A stretch of DNA of 24,346 nt from Pseudoneurospora amorphoporcata (Eukaryota > Ascomycota > Sordariomycetes > Sordariales > Sordariaceae), in NCBI GenBank assembly GCA_033297205.1, contig MU859380.1:1-24346 (forward strand). Direction: 5' to 3'. Under the pieces are notes generated by a model. That model was given only the letters and a program-made list of their open reading frames with translations, made no database searches and had not been told where the DNA came from. The first letter of the stretch is position 1, and the number at the start of each line of letters is the position of its first letter. The position numbers and the translations under genes were made by a program. Below, piece after piece: positions 17,701 through 24,346 of the stretch.

Positions 17701-18033
17701 AGAGGGCATTTCTCCGACTTGCTCCATTTCGTAGAGTTCCACGTTCCCGGGTTGCAATCTGATTTCGGATCACATCCGCTCTGGCATCCGGTTCTAGAAA
17801 TGACTTGGTCAGAATGACATATAGAAGCAGAGATAGTGGACTGAGAGATAAGAGTAATGGGTAGATATGAAGCTTGAACTTTGAACTTACCCACAAAAGT
17901 CAGAACCAAAGCCGCAAAACCCGGCACTGGAGTAACATCCTATCGGACACAAACTGGAAGCACTATATTCCTGTTGAAGGGATAGTTGCAATTGAGATAG
18001 AAGAGAAAGCAAAAGAAGGAGGAGCTTAGTTAT
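14720..18033 (-). pseudogene. Secreted CBM18-GH18 chitinase with long C-terminal region, decayed
   Basis: Read on minus. A Leu-rich signal peptide (TKLLLLLLSLLS) starts at 18031-18033, where the expected ATG is ATA. A Cys-rich chitin-binding part follows (CPIGCYSSAGFCGFGSDFCG, then a 97-nt intron at complement 17794-17890 with GTAAGT donor and CTGAC branch), and a CBM18 core with CPLNVCCSKYGF, where the next Cys is Tyr. After a second intron of about 64 nt comes GH18, with GYYEAW, AVGGWAF and the intact catalytic motif DGIDIDWE (complement 17156-17179). It continues past VMVWAMSQDD, then Cys-rich modules and a roughly 400-residue C-terminal region to a stop at 14720-14722. Stops at 17462, 17018, 17009, 16688, 16583, 16376, 16319 and later, frameshifts near 16030 and 15290, and a 225-bp insertion break it. 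The layout suits subgroup C (killer-toxin-like) fungal chitinases, which cleave chitin outside the cell. Confidence 0.88.
16568..16792 (-). other. 225-bp in-frame insertion within the GH18 domain
   Basis: In the chitinase frame, FYSR is followed by 75 extra codons before the expected SFALTSQSC. The insert has two in-frame stops (16688-16690, 16583-16585). It contains GGTCTGCAG twice on plus (16653-16661, 16671-16679), and begins with AGCTGTAAT, which recurs just past its far end. It has no usable GT-AG pair that would splice back to frame. Origin unknown. Confidence 0.5.
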
Positions 18034-18917
18034 AATGATAATAGCACTGCTCAAGTCGACAGAAATTTAACTGCCAGTTTAAAATTTGAGCACAATGTAT
18101 GTGTAGGCTTATAGCTACTGACATATTTTTGTATAGGACGGGACTATCCGACTCTAGCCATATGTAGGATGTTTTTGAAGGTAGACTACTCTCACGTAGC
18201 GTGAAAAGAGTTTCATCACCTTGTAGGCCAAGATCCAGGCCTTTCAATTCGCCAAGCTGGATAATCTGGACAAGGGGGTACGTAAAAGCGGCTCGGACTC
18301 GGGATACCTGATCTCGCATCTGTCAGACACCAGGATATAGTGATGAAATATTGGAAATATAACCTGGTGGAGGCTAGTTATGCAAGGCACCTTCCTTAAT
18401 GAGACGCATTGAACATGGATATCCTACCACGCTCGAACCCCTATCCAAAATTTGGCTGCGTAGTGATCGCGAGGAGAGGCGAGTCCCACTCTGCCATCAA
18501 CGGTAGCAAGCTGTAATTTTCCCCATCACAATAATATCATGTGTTTCCATCACATTGTTGCAACCTCATTCCATGCAGTCAGAAAGTCGGAATCACAATG
18601 CCCCACGTGCGTGCCTGAGCGGACGTCAAATCTCCGTTGTGGTATTGCTATGCCGCGACAGTCACGCAATATAGTAAGGGATATGCTGGCCTTCATGTAG
18701 GCATGGCAGCTGGCTCTAAAAGAGGATTGATGCTTTGGAGTTGTGGGGTAGCCTTTAGGATCCAGCTTGGTGCAGGTGGAAAACGCAATCAAAGACATTT
18801 GGAGTGTCTGAGGTCCGAGTTTGTTGCCAACTCTTTGCCGCCGTTCTCTTCGTGTTCTCTTTCTTCTCAACCATCGTGTCTTGAACGGCAATGCTCTCCT
18901 ACTCTTGCCGTCACGCA
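18034..18917. promoter_or_regulatory. Divergent promoter region between chitinase and LysM gene
   Basis: About 0.88 kb separates the lost chitinase start (minus) from the LysM ATG (plus). Minus and plus frames seen here (for example 18026-18319, 18637-19008) have no recognisable content. Divergent chitinase-LysM pairs in fungi suggest shared control, but I see no specific site that I could name. Confidence 0.4.
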
Positions 18918-20386
18918 ATGGCGGCACTCATTATTTTGTTATCATCGTTTGCACCATTCGTCGCCGGTCAGTTCTAGATCGCTCCTACCGGTGCTTTTGC
19001 TGGCCTAGGTCTCGCTGCCACATGCGAATCTGTCCTGTACCAGAGCATCAACTGTGATGCGTATGTCCTGAATCTCGGCCAAAAGGTTTACCACGGTTCG
19101 CCGGGAAACAAGACCTTTACAGACACCATCTGTTCTACGACATGCTGGACCGCTCTCCAAACGGCGCGGAGAAGAATTGTAGGCGCCTGTGCCCAGACGC
19201 CAGACCTGTTTCCTGGATACCCCGTCCTCGCTATGATCGATCCTGTTGTCTCTGGCTGGAACGAGACTTGCCTCAAGGACTCTGATGGAGGCTACTGCAA
19301 TGGTGAGTGACCCTATCCAGACGAGAATCCTTGACCATTCTCGTTTTTTTTTTCCCAATCAGCAACTAAGCTTCGCTAACACCCAGTGGGATGAACAGCC
19401 AAAATCGAGACGTTTCCCGAGGTCGAGAAGATTAAGGACATGCCGCAAGCACAGCTTTGTTCCTTCTGCCTGGGGGCGAAACTCCGGCTCATGCAGTCGT
19501 CGCCCTACTCGGCATACGATGAGCTACATGCTGAGAGGCTCGAGTATATCAACAAGCGTTGCGGAGCAGGAACAGGCGGCAGCACGAGCCCTCTAGCTTC
19601 CGCAATCCAACCAAACGGAACCACATCGGACACCTGCGTCTCGGGGAACAAGTATACAGTGAAGAATGGCGACATATGCAACAGCGTTGCACAGACAAAT
19701 GCCGTATCCTCATCCACCCTTTACTATATTAATCCTGAGCTCTTGAACTGCAGTGCTCCTGACGTTGGCCTGGAACTCTGTCTGCCTGACAGGTGCGAGA
19801 CCACATACATGGTTAAGGAGGCTGTTGACTGCGTGACGATCGCCATCCGGGCCGAAGGCAGCGCCGCCTCTTCGTGGCAGGATCTTGTGGCATAGAACGT
19901 AGGACTGGACGACCGGTATAGCAACATCTGGTCCCCGTCCAGCAGTCCTCGCTACTGGGGTAACGTGATCTACATCAACGCCCCGGGCGGACTCCCCTCC
20001 AGTCCGGGAACGGAGCCCGGCAACGGCAATGGCAACGGTACCGGTAACGGCAATATTGGCGGTCCGGGTGGCTCGGGCGACGGGTATACTGACTTCCCCG
20101 TTCCTGTGCCCACGGGAGGAACCATTGCACAACGACGCTGTGTGGAGCTTAGGTGCAGGCACAGAGTGATTCCACTTGCTCTTCGCTAATTGTCGGGACT
20201 GCCGTGCCTATCAGCCTTTGGTTGCTGGCTAATCCATCGCTGCGAGAACCGGTGAACTATTCCAAGCGGTTGCGCGTTGGGTTATGGTATTGTCTACACC
20301 TCGTTAAGGGATTTGACAAAGTGCCGTCTTCTACCTCCACAACAATAGGCGCTTCTTCGACCTCAACAGCTAGCGCTAAAGCTTAA
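18918..20386 (+). pseudogene. Secreted LysM protein (first of two), decayed
   Basis: ATG at 18918 begins a signal peptide (MAALIILLSSFAPFVAG), followed almost at once by TAG at 18975-18977. Exon 1 continues in frame as a Cys-containing N-terminal domain. An intron lies at 19303-19398 (GTGAGT donor, GCTAAC branch, CAG acceptor) and restores the frame. LysM module 1 is at about 19629-19790 (CVSGNKYTVKNGDICNSVA ending GLELCLP). LysM 2 follows (CETTYMVKEAVDCVTIA, then a TAG at 19893-19895 where the family usually has Trp, then NIWSPSSSPRYWGNVIYI with Tyr for the usual Cys). A Gly/Asn-rich linker leads, after a frameshift at about 20110-20153, to a degenerate third module and a Ser/Thr-rich tail ending at 20386. 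LysM binds chitin oligomers; in fungi such proteins shield hyphae or hide chitin fragments from hosts. This copy is broken. Confidence 0.85.
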
Positions 20387-21430
20387 AACACTTCAGCCCG
20401 TACTTATCACTCAAGGCCACGATTGTATAGTCACTAGGACCCCAGATAATTATTATTAGACAGAATGCATAGTTGTCTGAGCTGTAGGATCCTGATTTAC
20501 AGGACCCGGCGGCTTCAGCCTATCCCTAGAGCCGCATATTACCCGTACTAGTGAAATAGTCCTCATGAGCTCCCATGTCACAAGCAGTGTAACCGTGTTG
20601 CCCAGAACAGCCACGACGCGAATGTAAATATGACGGTGAAGAGGCTATATAAGCTGCTATTCAGACACATAACCAGAAACTCGACATCCATGATCTAAGA
20701 CAGAGTTGCAGTAGCAACATTAATCTCCCGCGTCCTTTAAAGAATCATTTCGTAAGAGGAATAAGTTGTCTGCCTGATCATGGCTCATTTTGTTCATTTA
20801 GCGCGAAAAACGGTATATCACACCGATAATACGTGATAGCTCCACCTCTAACCAGTGTTACAATGAAGGATTTCATCCTGCAAGGCACTTGCGAGTACTA
20901 CCCAGCCTGGTTCCTTACAGACTGCAAGCCCTTGGCCCGCGTGAGAAGCCTCGGTCCATAGTAGCGATGGCCGTAAGATCCGCAATGTTACCTTGAGGGA
21001 GTAGTAGGATTGCTGCAGCTCTTTGACGTTACCCCTTACCGAACGCAGGAACGTGAGCCGCGCCACGTTCCATTCGGAAACATATAACGGTGCCGTATAT
21101 GTAAAGATGCCGACATCCCAAGATGAGAATTCCCGACTTTTGTCCTCATAATGCCTATCTTCCCCACGCGTTGGTGAGTAAAGACAAGTAACGGTCGCTG
21201 TAGGATAGGGAGTATTGGTGCCAATTTCCCGTATTAATGGAGCAGACAGCTTGGCTCTCGAAAACCAACTGAAATAAGGTAGGCATTCCAGTTGAATGGA
21301 AAGTAGGTGCCAGATCTAGCAGAATACTTGGGACCACACTGCGTTTATAAAATGTCTCCCGCCAGCATTCATGCCACTTTGGTTGCATTCAACAAATCAG
21401 CCGTTTTTATGATATTCTTTTTGGTTCATC
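20387..21430. other. Intergenic between the two LysM genes
   Basis: Minus-strand frames at 20848-21066, 21036-21224 and 21155-21388 overlap one another and show no known motif. No clear gene; the right end probably holds the promoter of the second LysM gene. Confidence 0.35.
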
Positions 21431-22700
21431 ATGAAGTCGTTACAACTCGTCTTCGCTGCCATCTTCCTCAGTCACGGGGTATAGTCGCAATTCACCGTAC
21501 CGCCCGACACAACAGCCGATCCTAATACAATCAAGACGTGCACGTGGTTGCACGTGGTAGCACGTGGCAGGGAGTAGCGACTCCTACGCAAGTATTACTT
21601 CTGCCTACGGGATCACGAGCGAGCAGTTCGCAAAATGGGTAAGTTCATGCTGCTGGAGATATTGAATGGAAAGCCAGACCCTTCAAGGTTGTAATTGCAC
21701 ATGTCGCAGGACGTGACTGACTCTCCGAAGAACCCGTCCTTTGCAACGGCCTACAAGCTCACTATAGGCAATTCGTACTGTATCGAAAACAACTTTAGTC
21801 AGGATGACCCGCCAACGCCATCTACATCGTCGTCCACGCTGATTGGCACTACCACGACATCCACTACAGCCTCTACCACAACTGGCAACGGCATCTCCAC
21901 GCCCACGCCTATCCAAGAGGGCATGGTGAGTAACTATAACAAGTTCCATTTTATTGAGCCAAACCAGGGATGCACCACGATCGGGTCCACCTACGGCGTT
22001 TCGCTCGCGCAATTGGTAGCCTGGAATCCCGCCATTAGCTCCCAATACACGGGGCTTTGGGCGAATACATATCTCTATATTAGTGTCGTCGGATCGAGCA
22101 CCACTTTGACGATGATAATAACGGCGACTACTACAACGAGTAGTGGGAACGGCATTACGACCCCGACGCCGACGCAGGCTGGCATGGTGGGCAATTGCGA
22201 CCGCTTCCACCTTGTTAAGTCTGGAGATTAATATGGTACCATCACGTCGACGTACGGCATTACGCTGGCCAATTTTTATAGCTGGAACCTAGCCGTGGGG
22301 ACCAGCTGCCAGTCGCTGTAGCTCGATACGTATATGTATGTGCGGACGATTAGGTTCGTGCCGCCCAAGTCAATAATAACGACGACAACCACCAAGAAGA
22401 CGACTTCGACAACTACCGCGGGAGTTGCAACGCCGATTCCGACCCAGCCAGGAATGGTCAGTGGCTATAAGAAGTTTCATAAGGGTGAGTCTGTCTCTTT
22501 TTGTATCTGTGATCATGTTGATTGGCCGTTGTTGCTGACCAGGGGGTGGGAACGTGTCAACAGTCGCCTCGGGAGATCAGTACGGCACTATCGCAACGCG
22601 GTATAGCATCTCGCTAGCCAACTTTTACAGCTGGAATCCGGCCGTGGGAAGCAATTGCCAAACCTTCTGCTTGGATTACTATGTCTGCGTTAGTCGTTAG
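21431..22700 (+). pseudogene. Secreted protein with four LysM modules (second LysM gene), decayed
   Basis: ATG at 21431 starts a signal peptide (MKSLQLVFAAIFLSHGV), then TAG at 21482-21484. LysM module 1 (CTWLHVV ... YASITSAYGITSEQFAKW) carries a frame change within a CACGTG triplication. It is split by an intron at 21639-21709 (GTAAGT, CAG) and ends at YKLTIGNSYCI. After Ser/Thr-rich linkers come module 2 (GMVSNYNKFHFIEPNQGCTT to YISVV, about 21922-22088), module 3 (about 22183-22355, with TAA at 22229-22231 and TAG at 22319-22321), and module 4 (from about 22456). Module 4 is interrupted by an intron at 22485-22563 whose removal joins KKFHK to VASGDQYGTIATRYSISLA; the frame then ends at 22698-22700. 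Modules 2 to 4 are close copies, so they arose by internal duplication. Expected role: binding chitin at the cell surface or outside the cell. Confidence 0.86.
21541..21570. repeat. Three tandem 10-bp repeats with CACGTG core
   Basis: CACGTGGTTG, CACGTGGTAG and CACGTGGCAG stand in direct series within the first LysM module. The array replaces coding sequence and coincides with the frame change in that exon. Confidence 0.9.
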
Positions 22701-23545
22701 TCGGTAGTACGACAGCTGTCTCCTCTCTATATATTTACTCACCTTGGCCCCGTTGTCTAATGGCCTGGTTTTTCATGAGATTGGGAGCAGTAGTTGTCGT
22801 GGACGAATAGAAATTCACTAGTTCAATTGAAACGACGTGCCATATGGGTTACGTATGACTATGCAGGCTACGGTGCGTGTGTATATATGCGCGCTTGTCT
22901 TAGGCTTCTTATTGTCTAGGCCTAATGGCACTACGCTCAAGTGGTGGGAAGGTCGGCAACCGGCAGGCAAGGGAAACGTCATGTAAGGTCCCCATAGGGT
23001 CAATACGGAGTTTTGACGGGAATTAAGCAAGGGCATCAAGGAGGGTGCGAACTACAAGCAGGGTTCTTTTCGTAGTCAAGGAGTCTGGATCGAAAGGGTT
23101 GAGGGGCTCCTTGGCGTTTTACCCCTCCAAACGTCCAAGAACCCTTAAATGTTAGAAAATGGCAACCGTTATTTGACCGTTTTTTACGCACAGACGTCGT
23201 AATGCGACAACGTCTATAATTTTTAGCGTTATTTTCGTTTTTATAGTCAAATGAAGTTTTTTATTTTCTGATAGTCAATTGACGGCAACTTCTACCCCCC
23301 TTCGCTGTACGGATATACCACAGTACCGCGGTTGCTTACAGTATGGGACCCCGCCTTCAGTAGGAGCTATCTAACTCCTTGCAAGTTCGGCAGGGTTTCT
23401 GTTAGCTACGGCCCGGGTATCCGGCTTCAGGTATATAAGTGCCGTGTAAGTCACTCCTCGTCCCCCTTACCTCTTAAGGTTCTCACCCATCCATCCAATT
23501 CCCGTATATCACTTCAGTAAAGTTAAATTATTGCCGCCGGCTATC
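22701..23545. other. Intergenic; no gene seen
   Basis: A TA-rich, T-rich part at about 23160-23290 holds the 10-bp palindrome GTCAATTGAC near 23274. No frame with recognisable content, and no terminal repeats found that would mark an element. Confidence 0.4.
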
Positions 23546-24346
23546 ATGGTTCCCTTTTTCGACGCATCCCGCCACTACTCAAAATACGACGACTTAGAGT
23601 CAATTGAAGCTATGTTATAAATCTGGAGGAACGAGACCGAGTCTGATGCTAACGCCGACATGGGCATGTCCGATCTGCAGGGCGCCATGGCCTACGTCTT
23701 TTGCCGGGCTGTCTACCGTGGACAAGAAGCCGCCGTGCGGATGATGCTTGACGCCGGTATTGATCCGACTCTTCGTCAAGCTTGTGATCTAGGCTACTCC
23801 CCTCTCCAAGTTGCCACTGAGTATGACCAGCGCGACATTGCTCGCCTCCTGTGGAACGTGGTTGGTCCCCAAGGCCGATTCCACTACCCTAGCCGGAGAC
23901 AACCGTCTGAAGCCATGCCGAGGTGTCTCGTTGTTGCTGCCTATAACGGACACGTAGATCTGGTCGCCGACTTCCTCAACCTCTACAACGGCTGGTCCAG
24001 TCTTGAGAGACAAACAAGCCTTTTTGAAGCGGCTGCCATGTGGCACGACGACGTGGTTGCCTTATTGCTAGCCAAGTTCTACTATTAAAGTGACGATATC
24101 CAATATGCCCTAGAGTCCGTAGTCGCCATCAATGGCCGCGACTATACAAATGTCACACGGACATCCGACCCTAAGCCTCACCAGGCTCCTATGGAGCCGC
24201 ACGGCTTGGACCCAAGCCTTGCTATACGGCTGGATGCCTCAGGTAACTAGACCATACTCACCCTCGACGCTTGGCATCAGCCTCGAGATGGCCGGAGGCC
24301 TCCTCAGAGGTGTCCGGAGGCCTCCGGCCGCAACACCCACCTCGGC
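23546..24346 (+). pseudogene. Ankyrin-repeat protein, interrupted and cut by the window edge
   Basis: ATG at 23546 opens MVPFFDASRHYSKYDDLESI, then TAA at 23618-23620, then the same frame continues. Ankyrin-type repeats can be seen: GQEAAVRMMLDAGIDP with CDLGYSPLQVATEYDQRDIA (helix-loop-helix pattern with the family's SPLQVA in place of TPLHLA), and CLVVAAYNGHVDLVADFL. A further part, SLFEAAAMWHDDVVALLLA, is followed by TAA at 24086-24088. The frame then stays open to a TAG near 24248, where CAG|GTAACT could also be a splice donor. Ankyrin repeats bind other proteins; no further domain is visible, so the role is unknown. Stops in a single, otherwise clean frame suggest recent inactivation by point mutation. 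An ATG further in (23660) could start a shorter 142-residue product. Confidence 0.7.
24292..24327. repeat. Repeated palindromic CCGGAGGCCTCC motif
   Basis: CCGGAGGCCTCC at 24292-24303 recurs at 24314-24325, where two more bases (GG) extend the palindrome to CCGGAGGCCTCCGG. Confidence 0.7.

Noticed and set aside
18026..18319. Minus-strand open frame upstream of the chitinase
   Set aside because: It overlaps the chitinase start in another frame and shows no motif; the region is better read as the divergent promoter.
21683..22210. Minus-strand open frame of 175 codons, Arg-rich
   Set aside because: Shadow of the Thr/Ser-rich LysM coding strand.

Overview
The window looks like an accessory, transposon-rich stretch of a filamentous ascomycete (Pezizomycotina) genome. 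Introns of about 60-100 nt with GTAAGT or GTGAGT donors and CTAAC/CTGAC-like branch sites support this. So do a Ty3/gypsy chromovirus, LysM proteins with a CBM18-GH18 chitinase, relics of the expanded fungal aminoglycoside-phosphotransferase-like kinases, and broken codons that mostly fit C-to-T change at CpA, the signature of repeat-induced point mutation (RIP). No species can be named from the sequence alone.

Left end (1-2514): a small broken ORF of unknown function, then two decayed kinase-like genes arranged head to head (about 970-1552 on minus, 1678-2010 on plus). Centre-left (2515-9435): one complete LTR retrotransposon on the minus strand with a perfect 5-bp target duplication (GTTTG), near-identical LTRs, an intact gag, and a pol holding protease, RT, RNase H, integrase and chromodomain. 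Pol carries four internal stops and a damaged RT active site. Between the end of pol and the 3' LTR the element holds a broken antisense gene coding for a Zn(II)2Cys6-like cysteine cluster followed by a coiled coil. The primer site matches the element's own LTR, which suggests Tf1-type self-priming. A related solo LTR with its own target duplication (ACTAA) lies 0.4 kb further on (9859-10245).

Middle (10246-14719): mostly non-coding. It contains a nested telomere-motif hairpin, two weak hypothetical ORFs, a cryptic coiled-coil reading frame without ATG, a poly(A)-tailed insertion with a 9-bp target duplication, and an intact tRNA-Arg(ACG).

Right (14720-22700): a chitin-binding cluster. A CBM18-GH18 chitinase with a long C-terminal extension (minus) is divergent from a LysM protein (plus), followed by a second LysM protein with four LysM modules (plus). 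In the fungal families involved such genes are typically paired: the chitinase would cut chitin while the LysM proteins bind it. Here all three are pseudogenes, with a lost start, several nonsense codons and frameshifts. An ankyrin-repeat gene, also interrupted, runs off the right edge (23546-24346).

The main points for follow-up are the antisense Zn2Cys6/coiled-coil gene of the retrotransposon, the self-priming arrangement, the CpA-biased decay across the chitinase-LysM cluster, and the poly(A)-tailed retroposon-like insertion. All family calls come from reading motifs by eye; no database search was run.
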